NCBI GenBank assembly: GCA_902363375.1
Contig: CABIZX010000001.1
Span: 124,001 to 188,000, forward strand
Direction of reading: 5' to 3'
DNA: 64,000 nt
Source: Clostridiaceae bacterium
GTDB taxonomy: Bacteria > Bacillota > Clostridia > Clostridiales > Clostridiaceae
Under the pieces are notes generated by a model. The model had not been told where the DNA came from, made no database searches, and was given only the letters and a program-made list of their open reading frames with translations. The position numbers were made by a program, and so were the translations under genes. Shown here in pieces: positions 35,607 through 46,106 of the stretch; the stretch's first letter is position 1; each line of letters begins with the position of its first letter.

Positions 35607-36656
35607 ATGAAAAGATTAAAGAAGATTATAGCTCTAGCATGTACAGGGCTCATGATGGCAGCTATGATTACAGGCTGTGGTGCAAAGTCATCTAATGAAG
35701 TTTTAAATATCTATAACGTAGGAGATTACATAGATGAGTCTCTAATAAAAAAATTTGAAGAGGAAACTGGTATAAAGGTAGTATATGAAACTTATGATAC
35801 TAATGAAATAATGTATCAAAAGATAAAAAGCGGTGGATCAAAATATGATTTAGTAGTTCCGTCAGATTATATGATTGAAAAGATGAAGAACGAAGGATTG
35901 ATTCAAAAAATTGATTATGCTAACATTCCAAACTATAAAAATATAGATGAAAGCTTTAAAAAGCCTAGTTATGATAAAAGCGATGAGTATAGTGTACCGT
36001 ATTTCTGGGGAACCTTCGGGATTCTATACAATAAAAATATGGTGAGCGATCCTGTAGATAGCTGGGATATTCTGTGGAATGAAAAATATTCTGAAGAAAT
36101 ATTAATGCTTGATTCTGTTAGAGATACTATGGCGATTGCTTTAATGAAGCTTGGATATTCTCAAAATAGTATTAATGAAAAAGAGTTAGATGAAGCTAAG
36201 GCAGAATTAATTGCTCAAAGACCTTTAGTTCGTGCTTATGTTAATGATGAAGGTAAAGATAGACTTTTAGGTGAAGAGGCTGCTATGGGAATAGTTTACT
36301 CTGGCGACGCAGTAACTCTTATGGCTCAAAATGAAAACTTAGCATATGCAATTCCTAAAACAGGTACTAATAAATGGGTAGATGGACTATGCATACCAAC
36401 AGATGCAGAGAATAAGGATTATGCAGAGCAATTTATAAACTTTATGTTAGATCCAGAAAATGCTGTTCAAAACATTGATTATATTGGATACTCTACACCA
36501 AATAAAGCAGCTCTTGAAATGCTACCAGAGGAAGTTAAATCTAATCCAGTAGCATATCCAGAGAAAACAATTCTTGATAAATGTGAGTCATTTATAGATC
36601 TTGGTGATAACCTTAAGCTTTATGATGAAAGATGGATTGAAATAAAATCTAAATAA
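35607..36656 (+). CDS. potD: spermidine/putrescine-binding lipoprotein PotD
   Basis: 349 aa. Signal peptide with lipobox ITGC (Cys24), so it is anchored outside the membrane. The mature protein is a bilobed binding protein (LNIYNVGDYIDESLIKKFEE, YSVPYFWGTFGI, then a C-terminal YIGYSTPNK). It captures polyamines for PotBC. A terminator follows. Confidence 0.93.
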   Translation: MKRLKKIIALACTGLMMAAMITGCGAKSSNEVLNIYNVGDYIDESLIKKFEEETGIKVVYETYDTNEIMYQKIKSGGSKYDLVVPSDYMIEKMKNEGLIQKIDYANIPNYKNIDESFKKPSYDKSDEYSVPYFWGTFGILYNKNMVSDPVDSWDILWNEKYSEEILMLDSVRDTMAIALMKLGYSQNSINEKELDEAKAELIAQRPLVRAYVNDEGKDRLLGEEAAMGIVYSGDAVTLMAQNENLAYAIPKTGTNKWVDGLCIPTDAENKDYAEQFINFMLDPENAVQNIDYIGYSTPNKAALEMLPEEVKSNPVAYPEKTILDKCESFIDLGDNLKLYDERWIEIKSK

Positions 36657-36660
36657 TAGA

Positions 36661-36702
36661 AAATAGTAGCGGACCTATCTATGGTTAGCTACTATTTTTT
36701 TA
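36661..36702 (+). terminator. rho-independent terminator of the pot operon
   Basis: AAATAGTAGC and GCTACTATTT (36661-36670 / 36688-36697), then a T run. Confidence 0.85.
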
Positions 36703-36717
36703 TTATTATGAAAGTAC

Positions 36718-36787
36718 ATGCAATATTTTATTCTCACATATTGTATTTCGAGTAAAATATTGCATATAAATATATTAGCGTTATAAT
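36718..36787 (+). promoter_or_regulatory. gcv promoter with 13-bp inverted repeat
   Basis: ATGCAATATTTTA (36718-36730) and its complement (36753-36765). -35 TTGCAT (36760-36765) overlaps the right arm; -10 TATAAT (36782-36787) follows after 16 bp. A repressor or activator at the repeat would control the gcv operon. No glycine riboswitch motif is visible. Confidence 0.6.
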
Positions 36788-36828
36788 ATACTTATATACA
36801 TTATTTTAAATTTAAGGAGGAAAGTTAA

Positions 36829-37935
36829 TTGGACAATTTAAAAGTTACTCCTTTAAGAGGAGAATATGAGAAGTATGATGGAAAAATTGTAGAGTTTGCT
36901 GGGTATGAATTACCTACGCAATTCAAGGGAATCCTACATGAACATGAAACCGTAAGACAAAGAGCAGGTTTGTTTGATGTTTCTCATATGGGTGAAATAC
37001 TAGTAAAGGGAAAAGATGCAGAAAATTTTGTTAATTATCTTTTGACAAATGATGTAAAAACACTTAATAATGGCGAGGTTATATACAGTTTCATGTGTTA
37101 TCCCAATGGTGGGGTTGTAGATGACTTACTAGCTTACAAATTTTCAGAAGATTATTATTATTTAGTTGTAAATGCGAGTAATAAAGAAAAAGACTTTAAA
37201 TGGATGTTAGATAATAAGGATGGTTTTGAAGTAACTATTGAAGATATTTCTGATAGTGTTGCTCAATTAGCACTTCAAGGTCCTAAAGCTCAAATGATAT
37301 TACAAAGATTAACACAATCTAATTTATCCAATATAGAATTTTTTCAATTTAAAAATGATATAGACATATGTAATAAAAAAGTTTTAATCTCAAGAACAGG
37401 ATACACTGGTGAAGATGGTTTTGAAATATATGCGAAACCAGAGGATGTAGTAGTATTGTGGAGAGAAATACTTAAAGTAGGAGAAAATGAAGGTGTTGAA
37501 CCTATTGGACTTGGTGCTAGAGATACATTAAGATTTGAAGCTACACTTCCATTGTATGGAAATGAGATGGATGAAACTATAACTCCTTTAGAAATGGGTT
37601 TTGGTTTTTTTGTAAAACTTAATAAAGAAAGTTTCATTGGAAAAGATGCTTTAATAAAGCAAAAGGAAACTGGATTAACAAGAAAATTAGTAGGATATGA
37701 ATTGGTAGATAGAGGTATAGGAAGACATGGTTATACAGTAATTAAAGATAATGAAGAAATAGGACATGTAACCACTGGATATATGTCTCCTACTCTAAAT
37801 AAAACAATAGGCTTTGCTTTGATTGATTCCAAGTACTCTGCATTGGGTACAGAAATTTTCATAAAAGTAAGGAATAAAGAATTAAAGGCAATGGTTGTAA
37901 ATAAAAAGTTTTATAGTAAAAAAACACAGAAATAA
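36829..37935 (+). CDS. gcvT: glycine cleavage system aminomethyltransferase GcvT
   Basis: 368 aa. VTPLRGEYEKYDGKIVEFAG at the start, FDVSHMGEI near 48, SRTGYTGEDGFEIY near 190, and RDTLRFEATLPLYGNEMD near 232 (folate and H-protein contacts). Takes the methylene group from the H protein to tetrahydrofolate and releases ammonia. TTG start, 8 bases after AAGGAGG. First gene of gcvT-H-PA-PB. Confidence 0.94.
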   Translation: MDNLKVTPLRGEYEKYDGKIVEFAGYELPTQFKGILHEHETVRQRAGLFDVSHMGEILVKGKDAENFVNYLLTNDVKTLNNGEVIYSFMCYPNGGVVDDLLAYKFSEDYYYLVVNASNKEKDFKWMLDNKDGFEVTIEDISDSVAQLALQGPKAQMILQRLTQSNLSNIEFFQFKNDIDICNKKVLISRTGYTGEDGFEIYAKPEDVVVLWREILKVGENEGVEPIGLGARDTLRFEATLPLYGNEMDETITPLEMGFGFFVKLNKESFIGKDALIKQKETGLTRKLVGYELVDRGIGRHGYTVIKDNEEIGHVTTGYMSPTLNKTIGFALIDSKYSALGTEIFIKVRNKELKAMVVNKKFYSKKTQK

Positions 37936-37947
37936 GGGGGAATAATA

Positions 37948-38343
37948 ATGTTAATATTGGAAAATTTATTGTATACAAAGAATCATGAATGGATAAGAGT
38001 GGAGGAAAATAAGGCTTATATAGGTGTTACAGATTGTGCACAAAAATTATTAGGAGATATAGTTTTTGTAGATTTACCATCAGAAGATGATGAATTTTCA
38101 AAGGGAGAAGCTTTTTCAACAATTGAATCTGTTAAAGCCGCTGAAGATATTTTCATGCCTGCAAGTGGTACTGTATTACAAGTTAATGAAGAGTTAACTG
38201 ACAATCCTGTTTTAGTAAATGAAAATGCATATGATGCTTGGATGATTTGCATAGAATTATCAAATAAAGATGAATTACAAGACTTAATAAGGGCTGAAGA
38301 ATACGAAGAGTTATGTAAAGACCTATGTAAAGAAGGTGAATAA
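37948..38343 (+). CDS. gcvH: glycine cleavage system H protein
   Basis: 131 aa. Lipoyl site Lys63 in [10 protein letters not shown], with [17 protein letters not shown] before it. Its lipoyl arm shuttles between P, T and L proteins. It begins 12 bp after gcvT. It would be lipoylated by the ligase at the end of this cluster. Confidence 0.94.
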   Translation: MLILENLLYTKNHEWIRVEENKAYIGVTDCAQKLLGDIVFVDLPSEDDEFSKGEAFSTIESVKAAEDIFMPASGTVLQVNEELTDNPVLVNENAYDAWMICIELSNKDELQDLIRAEEYEELCKDLCKEGE

Positions 38344-38344
38344 T

Positions 38345-39685
38345 ATGTTTCCTTATATTTCTATTACAGAAAGAGAAAAAAAACAAATGCTTGATTTTAT
38401 TTCTGTAAAATCAGTAGATGAGCTATTTAAAGATATTCCAGATAATTTAAAGTTGAATAGAGAATTAAAGATTGATAAGGGTTTATCTGAATTAGAAGTT
38501 GCGAAAATAATGAGTAACTTAGCTGATAAAAACAAATCTATAGAAGAGTTAGTTTGTTTTTTAGGTGCAGGCATGTATGATCATTATATTCCTTCTGTAT
38601 GTAGACATATAACAGGAAGATCAGAATTTTATACAGCGTATACTCCATATCAACCTGAAATTAGCCAAGGAACTTTACAGGCAGTTTTTGAGTATCAAAC
38701 TATGATTTGTAACCTAACAGGTATGGAGGTTTCAAACTCATCTATGTATGATGGAGCTACGGCGGCAGTGGAAGCTTCTGTAATGGCTATAGAAAATACA
38801 AAACGAAATACCATAATAGTTTCTAAAACGGTACATCCTGATACTAGAGAAGTTTTAAAAACTTATCTAAGATATAAAGGATATAATTTATTAGAAGTTG
38901 ATGAAAGTGATGGAGTTACAGATATTGAAAAAGTAAAGTCATTATTAGACAAAGATGTAGCAGGGGTTATTATACAAAGTCCAAACTTCTTTGGAATTAT
39001 AGAAGAGGTAGAGGAGCTAGAGAAGAATATACATTTAAATAAATCTTTGCTTATTATGAGTGTAGATCCATTATCTTTAGGGGTTTTAAAGAGCCCAGGT
39101 GAGTTAGGAGCAGATATAGCTATAGGAGATGGTCAAAGTCTTGGTGCTAATATTAACTTTGGAGGACCAGGCCTAGGGTTCCTCAATACTACTAAAAAGC
39201 TTATGAGAAAAATGCCAGGTAGGATTGTTGGAGAAACTGATGATAGTCATGGTAATAAGGGGTACGTATTAACACTTCAAGCAAGAGAACAACATATAAG
39301 AAGAGAAAAAGCTACCTCTAATATATGTTCTGATCAAACATTGATGGCAATAGGTGCTGCTGTATATATGGCTACAATAGGAAAAGAAGGTATAAAAGAA
39401 ATAGGTGCTCAATGCATCAAAAAGTCTCACTATGCTTTTAATCAATTAATAGAAAGTGGAAAATATAAGCCTTTATTCAATAAACCATTTTTCAAAGAGT
39501 TTGCAGTAAAATCTGATACTTGTGCATGCGAAATAAATAATAAGTTATTAGATAATAATATTTTAGGTGGATATATTTTAGAAAAAGATTACCCTCAATA
39601 TAAGAATTCAATGTTACTTTGTGTAACAGAAAAAAGATCAAAAGATGAGATAGATAAATTAGTAAAAGTGATGGAGGAGATATAA
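38345..39685 (+). CDS. gcvPA: glycine dehydrogenase (decarboxylating) subunit 1
   Basis: 446 aa. N-terminal half of the split P protein: [46 protein letters not shown] are characteristic. It pairs with subunit 2 to decarboxylate glycine. ATG 38345 lies 6 bases after GAAGGTG and 1 base after gcvH; it overlaps the gcvPB start by one base. Confidence 0.93.
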   Translation: MFPYISITEREKKQMLDFISVKSVDELFKDIPDNLKLNRELKIDKGLSELEVAKIMSNLADKNKSIEELVCFLGAGMYDHYIPSVCRHITGRSEFYTAYTPYQPEISQGTLQAVFEYQTMICNLTGMEVSNSSMYDGATAAVEASVMAIENTKRNTIIVSKTVHPDTREVLKTYLRYKGYNLLEVDESDGVTDIEKVKSLLDKDVAGVIIQSPNFFGIIEEVEELEKNIHLNKSLLIMSVDPLSLGVLKSPGELGADIAIGDGQSLGANINFGGPGLGFLNTTKKLMRKMPGRIVGETDDSHGNKGYVLTLQAREQHIRREKATSNICSDQTLMAIGAAVYMATIGKEGIKEIGAQCIKKSHYAFNQLIESGKYKPLFNKPFFKEFAVKSDTCACEINNKLLDNNILGGYILEKDYPQYKNSMLLCVTEKRSKDEIDKLVKVMEEI

Positions 39686-41139
39686 TGAAAAATTATAATA
39701 AGGTTATCTTTGAACTATCATGTGAGGGTAAAGTAGGTTATAGGCTTCCAGAAATAGATGTGGAGGATATAAATATAGAGTCTGTTATACCTAAAAATAT
39801 GTTAAGACAAGAGGATGCATACCTTCCAGAAGTAAGTGAAGTTGATGTAGTTAGACATTACACTGCCCTTTCTAATAAAAACTATTGTGTAGATAAGGGA
39901 TTCTATCCTCTAGGATCTTGTACTATGAAGTATAATCCTAAAATTAATGAAGATGTAGCTATGTTTCCCGGTTTTAGTAAAATTCATCCTAAAGAATCAG
40001 CAAAAAATGTACAAGGTGCATTAGAGCTTATGCATGATTTGGCTTTTAAATTATGTGAAATTACAGGTATGGATGATTTTACATTGCAACCAGCTGCTGG
40101 AGCTCATGGAGAGTTCACAGGACTTTTATTAATAAAAGCATATCATGAAAGTAGAAATGATTTTAAACGTAAAAAAATAATAGTTCCTGATTCAGCTCAT
40201 GGTACAAATCCTGCAAGTGCGAAAGTAGCAAACTTTGAAATAGTTGAAATTAAATCTGATAAAGATGGATTGATTTCAATAGAAGAACTAAAAAAAGTTT
40301 TAAATGATGAAGTAGCAGGACTAATGCTTACAAATCCAAATACTTTAGGTTTATTTGAAAAAAATATAGAGGAGATAAGTAAGTTAGTTCATGAAGCGGG
40401 CGGACTTTTATATTATGATGGAGCCAACTTAAACGCTATTATGGGAAAAGCTCGTCCTGGTGATATGGGATTTGATGTATGTCATTTAAATCTTCATAAA
40501 ACATTCTCAACACCACATGGTGGTGGGGGGCCAGGAGCAGGTCCAGTAGGCGTATGTGGTAAACTCTCTAAGTTTCTTCCAGTTCCAATTATAAAAAAGG
40601 AAGAAGAAAGGTTTGTATTTGATTATGATAGACCTGATTCTATTGGAAAAGTAAGAAGTTTTTATGGTAATTTTGGAGTTCTAGTTAGAGCATATACCTA
40701 TATCCTAACTATGGGAAGACAAGGATTGAAAGCTGCTTCAGAGAATGCTGTATTAAATGCAAATTATATAAAAGAAGCTCTAAAGGATTATTATAAGGTA
40801 GCTATAGATGAGGTATGTAAGCATGAAGTCATCTTTGCTGGATTAAAAGATAATCCCAATCATATATCAACTTTAGATGTGGCTAAGAGATTGATTGACT
40901 ATGGTGTACATCCACCAACAGTTTATTTTCCGCTAATAGTTGAAGAGGCACTCATGGTAGAACCAACTGAAAGTGAAAGCTTAGAGTCCATTAATGAGTT
41001 TGTTGAAGTTATGAAAAAAATAGCTATAGAAGCTAAAGAGAATCCAGAAGTTTTACATGAAGCTCCTCAAAATGCTTTGGTAAGAAGATTAGATCAAGTT
41101 AAAGCAGCCAGAACACCAATTTTAAAGTGGAGTAAATAA
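39685..41139 (+). CDS. gcvPB: glycine dehydrogenase (decarboxylating) subunit 2
   Basis: 484 aa. PLP-lysine region [33 protein letters not shown] near 74. Carries the PLP and decarboxylates glycine onto the H-protein lipoyl arm. Starts inside the TAATG overlap with gcvPA, so translation is coupled. A 14-bp hairpin follows. Confidence 0.94.
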   Translation: MKNYNKVIFELSCEGKVGYRLPEIDVEDINIESVIPKNMLRQEDAYLPEVSEVDVVRHYTALSNKNYCVDKGFYPLGSCTMKYNPKINEDVAMFPGFSKIHPKESAKNVQGALELMHDLAFKLCEITGMDDFTLQPAAGAHGEFTGLLLIKAYHESRNDFKRKKIIVPDSAHGTNPASAKVANFEIVEIKSDKDGLISIEELKKVLNDEVAGLMLTNPNTLGLFEKNIEEISKLVHEAGGLLYYDGANLNAIMGKARPGDMGFDVCHLNLHKTFSTPHGGGGPGAGPVGVCGKLSKFLPVPIIKKEEERFVFDYDRPDSIGKVRSFYGNFGVLVRAYTYILTMGRQGLKAASENAVLNANYIKEALKDYYKVAIDEVCKHEVIFAGLKDNPNHISTLDVAKRLIDYGVHPPTVYFPLIVEEALMVEPTESESLESINEFVEVMKKIAIEAKENPEVLHEAPQNALVRRLDQVKAARTPILKWSK

Positions 41140-41168
41140 TTCTTTAGTAGGTAATGTTAAAATTCATA

Positions 41169-41215
41169 GGCATTAGTATAATAATGTCAAAGATTATGCT
41201 AATGCCTTAAAATTT
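41169..41215 (+). terminator. hairpin after gcvPB
   Basis: GGCATTAGTATAAT and ATTATGCTAATGCC (41169-41182 / 41193-41206), a 14-bp stem with one G-U pair, followed by a T-rich stretch. Terminator or attenuator before lpdA. Confidence 0.65.
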
Positions 41216-41282
41216 TAATTAAAATAAGTTTGTATTTAAAGTTAACGTAACATTCATACAGAATATATTAAGGAGTGTAGTT

Positions 41283-42665
41283 ATGAAAGATATAATTGTA
41301 ATAGGTGGAGGACCCGGTGGTTATGTTGCTGCAATTAGGGCAGCACAATTAGGAGCAAAGGTGTGTCTTATAGAAAAAGAAAGTTTAGGTGGGACATGTC
41401 TAAATTATGGGTGTATTCCAACTAAAACCATATATAGAACTGCAGAACTTTTTAATAATCTAAGGCATATTGAAGACTTTGGTATTAAAGCATATAATCC
41501 TGAAATAGATGTAGATAAGATTCAAGAAAGAAAAGGAAACATCATAAAAACTTTAGTAACTGGAATAGAAGCCCTCTTAAAGGGAAATAATGTAGAACTT
41601 ATAAGAGGTAAGGCTACATTAATTGATAAAAATACTGTAACAGTAGTATGCAACGAAGAAGAAATAACTATTAAAGGTAAAAATATAATTATAGCTACTG
41701 GATCTAAGACCGAAATTCCATCCATTGAAGGAGTATATGATAGTAAAAACATTATAACAAGCACTGAACTTTTAGATTTTAATCACATACCAAAATCCTT
41801 AGTAGTTATAGGTGGTGGAGTAATTGGAATGGAGTTTGCCAGTATCTTTAATGCTATGGGAAGTAAAGTTACAGTGATAGTTGCGAGAAATTCTATACTA
41901 TATGATATAGATAGAGATATTTCAAAGAGATATTCAGCTATGGCAAAAAAGTCTGGAATAGATATTCTTACTTCAACTAAGGTTATGAGTTTTAGAGAGG
42001 CCGAAGAAATAGTTATACAATGTCAAGGTAAAAAAGGTGACTTTGAAGTAAGAGGAGAAAAAGTACTTCTTGCAAAAGGAAGAAAACCTAATTATGAAGG
42101 TATCGATATAGATAATTTAGGAATAGATACTCATAAAAAAGGTATAGTAGTTGATGAAAATTATGAAACTTCTTTAAATGGGGTATATGCTATTGGAGAT
42201 GTTAATGGAATTTCACTACTTGCTCATGCAGCTTCCTATCAAGGAGTAGAAGTTGTGGAACATATATTATTAAATAAGCCTTGTCATAAAGCTGTAATTC
42301 CTTCGTGTATTTTCACTTTTCCTGAGATAGCAGTAGTTGGAATTACAGAAGAAGAAGCTAAAGAGAAAGGAATAAACTATAAAAAGAATAAGTTTTTGTT
42401 TGGTGCTAATGGAAAAGCATTAGCCTTAGGAGAAGGAGAAGGATTAGTAAAAGTTATAAGTGATGAAAATAATATAATTTTAGGCGTGCATATTCTTGGC
42501 CCACATGGGTCTGATTTAATATTAGAGGGAACTATAATGGTTGAAAAGAAAATGACTGTGTCAGATCTAAAAGAAGTAGTTCATAGTCATCCAACCTTAG
42601 GGGAGGCACTACATGAGGCTGTCTTAGGATTAAACAAAGAGGCTATACACAGTCTAAATAAGTAA
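41283..42665 (+). CDS. lpdA: dihydrolipoyl dehydrogenase
   Basis: 460 aa. FAD motif GGGPGGYVAA (8-17), redox disulfide GGTCLNYGCIPTK (Cys39, Cys44), second GGGVIGMEFAS, and the C-terminal dimer His in HSHPTLGEALHEA. Reoxidises the lipoyl arm of GcvH with NAD+. No lipoyl domain at the N-terminus, as expected for the glycine system's L protein. Confidence 0.94.
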   Translation: MKDIIVIGGGPGGYVAAIRAAQLGAKVCLIEKESLGGTCLNYGCIPTKTIYRTAELFNNLRHIEDFGIKAYNPEIDVDKIQERKGNIIKTLVTGIEALLKGNNVELIRGKATLIDKNTVTVVCNEEEITIKGKNIIIATGSKTEIPSIEGVYDSKNIITSTELLDFNHIPKSLVVIGGGVIGMEFASIFNAMGSKVTVIVARNSILYDIDRDISKRYSAMAKKSGIDILTSTKVMSFREAEEIVIQCQGKKGDFEVRGEKVLLAKGRKPNYEGIDIDNLGIDTHKKGIVVDENYETSLNGVYAIGDVNGISLLAHAASYQGVEVVEHILLNKPCHKAVIPSCIFTFPEIAVVGITEEEAKEKGINYKKNKFLFGANGKALALGEGEGLVKVISDENNIILGVHILGPHGSDLILEGTIMVEKKMTVSDLKEVVHSHPTLGEALHEAVLGLNKEAIHSLNK

Positions 42666-42715
42666 ATATTATTTTTCAATATACATTATGTTTATCAAAA
42701 TAAAAAGGAGAAAAG

Positions 42716-43699
42716 ATGAGATACATTGATAATAATTGCACAGATCCTTATTTTAATTTAGCTCTAGAGGAATATTTATTAAGAGAAAAAAAGGGTGAAT
42801 ATTTTGTACTTTGGAGAGATGAACCTTGTATAGTGATTGGAAAAAATCAAAATACTCTATCAGAAATCAATGAGGAATATATAAAAAAGCATGATATAAA
42901 AGTTGTGAGAAGACAAAGTGGAGGCGGAGCTGTTTTTCATGATCTTGGGAATTTAAACTTTACATTTATAGTTGAGGATGATGGAAAAAAGTTTAATGAT
43001 TTTGAGACATTTGTTATTCCAATCATCGGTGTATTAAATGAATTAGGTATAAAGGCAGAATTTTCAGGAAGAAATGATCTTTTAATAGATGGTAAGAAGT
43101 TTTCAGGAAATGCTCAATGTAAATATAAAAATAGAGTAATGCATCATGGAACTTTATTATTTTCTTCTGACATAGTTAATTTAAGTGATGCTCTAATTTC
43201 TAAACCCTTAAAGTTCTCAGATAAAGCAGTTAAATCTGTATCGAGTAGAATTACAAATATTAGTGAGCATCTACATGAATCCCTTGATGTTATGGACTTT
43301 AAAAATAAAATATTCGAGTATATCAGTAGAAAAGAAAAAGAGAAGGTTATAACTACTTTAGATAATGAGGAAATTGAAAAGGTTAAAAATTTAGTTAAAA
43401 CTAAATATGAAACTTGGAAGTGGAATTTTGGACAGTCACCAAAATATAATTTTTATAATGAAAAAAAATTATCTGCTGGTACTATAGAGTTAAGTATTGA
43501 TGTTGAAAAAGGTACAATAAAGAACATAAATATCTTTGGAGATTTCTTTGGAGAAGAAAATATTGAAGATATTGAAAGGGCTCTTATAGGTAAAGAGCAT
43601 AACATTGAAGAAATTAAGGAAGTTATAGGCAATATTGATATAACCAATTACTTCGGAAATATAAGTAAGGAAGATTTTATAAGTTTATTTTTTGTATAA
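42716..43699 (+). CDS. lplA: lipoate--protein ligase
   Basis: 327 aa. RRQSGGGAVFHDLGNLNFTF (residues about 63-82) binds lipoate, and GRNDLLIDGKKFSGNAQ holds the catalytic Lys. C-terminal accessory domain present (KYNFYNEKKLSAGTIEL). Attaches lipoate to GcvH Lys63. Starts at ATG after AAGGAG, 50 bp after lpdA, likely co-transcribed. Confidence 0.93.
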   Translation: MRYIDNNCTDPYFNLALEEYLLREKKGEYFVLWRDEPCIVIGKNQNTLSEINEEYIKKHDIKVVRRQSGGGAVFHDLGNLNFTFIVEDDGKKFNDFETFVIPIIGVLNELGIKAEFSGRNDLLIDGKKFSGNAQCKYKNRVMHHGTLLFSSDIVNLSDALISKPLKFSDKAVKSVSSRITNISEHLHESLDVMDFKNKIFEYISRKEKEKVITTLDNEEIEKVKNLVKTKYETWKWNFGQSPKYNFYNEKKLSAGTIELSIDVEKGTIKNINIFGDFFGEENIEDIERALIGKEHNIEEIKEVIGNIDITNYFGNISKEDFISLFFV

Positions 43700-43771
43700 T
43701 AGTATTAAGTCTATAGAAACATTCAGAAAATAAAGAGTAATGGATTGCAATAAAGTTTAAATAATGACTAA

Positions 43772-43815
43772 AAAGGATTATCTTGAAATAACTTTGAGAT
43801 AATCCTTTATTTTTG
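43772..43815 (+). terminator. rho-independent terminator
   Basis: AAAGGATTATCT / AGATAATCCTTT (43772-43783 and 43797-43808), then TATTTTT. Confidence 0.85.
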
Positions 43816-43953
43816 CAATATGCAAAAGGAAAATTAGAAAGGATTTAAGAAATATTAGAGTTAGTATATAATTAAAGATAGGAAGTATACGGATTAATAT
43901 GCTACTACAGGTTTATGAATAATAAGAACTAAAGTTAAAGGTGGAGAAAATAA

Positions 43954-44745
43954 ATGATATATGATTTTCATACTCATTCTAATAATTCCTTTGATTCTAA
44001 AGAAAAGTTAGAGGATATGTGCATTTCTGCTATAGAAAAAGGGATTACCCATATAGGATTTACAGAGCATTTTTGTTTAAATAGTATAAGAAAAACATAT
44101 GGATATATGAATTTTGATAGGTTTAGTAGAGATACACTAGAAGCTAAAACTAAGTTCTCTAAACAATTAAATATATATAAAGGTATAGAAATTTGTGAGC
44201 CACATCTTATGAATGATGATTATAAGGATGCACTTGAGAGCTTGAATATAGATATGATTTTGGGATCTGTACATAATATAAGAAATATGGGGCTTAGGGA
44301 TTTGATTAAGACTTATGATTACAAGAAAGCCTATGAACTTTATTTTCAAGAAGTTTATGATATGGTTAAAAATGCAGACTTTGATATAGCTGCTCATATA
44401 GATTTATTGAATCGATATGCTTATAAAACTATAGGAACATATGACTTTAAAGATAATATAGAGATGATAGAAGAGATCTTTAAACTTATAATAAAAAGAG
44501 AAAAGGGAATAGAAATAAATACTTCTGTCTTTAGAGGCAGAGAAGACAATATGGAGAATTCTTTAAAGCTTATAAAGCTATATAAATCCTTAGGTGGTGA
44601 AATAATAACTGTTGGTTCGGATGCTCACAAGGCTGAGGATGTGGGACAATACTGTAAAGAGTCACTAAAGATAATAAGTGAACTTGGATTTAAGTATATA
44701 TTTACCTTTGAAGAAAGACATGCTATAGGAAATAGGATAGTGTAA
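43954..44745 (+). CDS. PHP domain histidinol-phosphatase-type protein
   Basis: 263 aa. Metal ligands: DFHTHSNNS (4-12), TEHF near 38, GSVH near 107, AAHIDLLNR near 143, and VGSDAHKAEDVG near 226. HisJ-like. Function is histidinol phosphate hydrolysis, but no other his genes lie here, so another phosphoester is possible. Good GGTGGAG site. Confidence 0.88.
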   Translation: MIYDFHTHSNNSFDSKEKLEDMCISAIEKGITHIGFTEHFCLNSIRKTYGYMNFDRFSRDTLEAKTKFSKQLNIYKGIEICEPHLMNDDYKDALESLNIDMILGSVHNIRNMGLRDLIKTYDYKKAYELYFQEVYDMVKNADFDIAAHIDLLNRYAYKTIGTYDFKDNIEMIEEIFKLIIKREKGIEINTSVFRGREDNMENSLKLIKLYKSLGGEIITVGSDAHKAEDVGQYCKESLKIISELGFKYIFTFEERHAIGNRIV

Positions 44746-44899
44746 GAAGATTAATTATTATGATTTAGCTTAAGAGAAGAATTAAAAGAAAGAGTAGTAC
44801 TGTGGAATGGATGACTTCTATTATGAAACTGTAGTTATATGGGTAATGTTAAAATAATAAATAAAAATTATATATATGATACTAATGGGGGACGAATAA

Positions 44900-45898
44900 A
44901 TGAATACAATAATTCAAAGTAAGATAGATACATTTGCAGATTATACAATTCAATTAAGCAAAGCTATTAAGTGGGACTATAAGTTGTCTCATATGTTATG
45001 CTCAATGTTATATACAAATGAAGAAAGAATGTTAGATCCAAATCGTATAAGAGAAATGAAAGATTACATTAAAAGGAGTACATCAATATTTTCTAGTTTT
45101 AAAGGACAAACAATTCTCATTACAGCCACAATGCTTTCTTTAGATGAAAATCCGGAAAGGTTATTCGAAAATACAAAAATAGTATATACTAAAATGAAAC
45201 AACAGGGATTTTATAGTTCAGAGTATCTTACCATTGCTGCAATTCAAGTTGCAAAGATGAAAAATTGCTCAGAAGCAGAATATGATAAGGTTATTAGTCG
45301 TATGAAACAGATTTATGATGGGTTAAAAAAAGTACATCCATTTTTAACAGGTAATGATGATTATATCTATATTGCAATGTTAGCAATGACCAATATTGAG
45401 GTGAATTTAGCTATTGAGCGTATAGTATCTATAGAAAAAAGATTAAAGCAAACTCTTGGTGGTGGAAATGATATGCAAGCCTTAGCATTAGTATTGCTTC
45501 TTAACGATAATAATGACGATGAGTTATGTAGAAAAGTAATAGAACTTAATAATTATTTGAAAGAGAAAAATTATAAACTACGTCATAATGGTATGATGTC
45601 TACGCTTGGAGTACTTGCCATGACAGCTAATAATATGCAACTTATAGCAGAGGAATTAGTAGAAGGTGCAGAATACTTAAAAGAGAAAAAAGGCTTTGGA
45701 ATATTTTCTATTAGTAAAGTACAGCGTGCTATGTTTTCTGCAAATTTTGTAGCACTTCATTATATTGGTGATATAAAGAATGATATAGCAGAGGGAACTG
45801 TATCAACTAATATTACAAATATCATTATTGCTCAGCAAATGGCTGTTATTGCAGCAACTATAGCTGCTACTACAGCAGCTACATCTTCATCCCAATAA
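44900..45898 (+). CDS. DUF4003 family protein
   Basis: 332 aa, mostly helical, no membrane segment except a low-complexity Ala/Thr-rich end (about 310-330). FKGQTILITATMLSLDENPE and GLKKVHPFLTGNDDYIYIAMLA are family blocks. Function unknown; the whole length looks intact. Single gene, followed by an inverted-repeat region. Confidence 0.78.
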   Translation: MNTIIQSKIDTFADYTIQLSKAIKWDYKLSHMLCSMLYTNEERMLDPNRIREMKDYIKRSTSIFSSFKGQTILITATMLSLDENPERLFENTKIVYTKMKQQGFYSSEYLTIAAIQVAKMKNCSEAEYDKVISRMKQIYDGLKKVHPFLTGNDDYIYIAMLAMTNIEVNLAIERIVSIEKRLKQTLGGGNDMQALALVLLLNDNNDDELCRKVIELNNYLKEKNYKLRHNGMMSTLGVLAMTANNMQLIAEELVEGAEYLKEKKGFGIFSISKVQRAMFSANFVALHYIGDIKNDIAEGTVSTNITNIIIAQQMAVIAATIAATTAATSSSQ

Positions 45899-46013
45899 GA
45901 AATATTAAAGAATTAGGATATGATGCGTATCTGAAAATAAGAGTCTGTTAAAATTATTAGTTGGTTAGTTTTAATATAAAAAAATAAGTATTTTACTTAG
46001 AGCTACAAAATAT

Positions 46014-46096
46014 AAGAGGCTTTTGCAAAGCACATTGATAATATTATATAGAGTATTTAAGATGCGCTTTAATATTATCGTTAGCGAAAGCCCCTT
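46014..46096. repeat. third hairpin resembling the dispersed GCTTT family
   Basis: GAGGCTTTTGCAAAG ... GCGAAAGCCCC, with an inner arm GATAATATTA paired with TAATATTATC. Lies between convergent genes and probably ends both. The ends resemble the repeats at 24372 and 31639, but the middle differs. Confidence 0.55.
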
Positions 46097-46106
46097 TGAT
46101 TTATAT

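Noticed and set aside
36700..36828. Glycine riboswitch before gcvT
   Set aside because: The conserved riboswitch core could not be found; the region holds an inverted repeat and a promoter.
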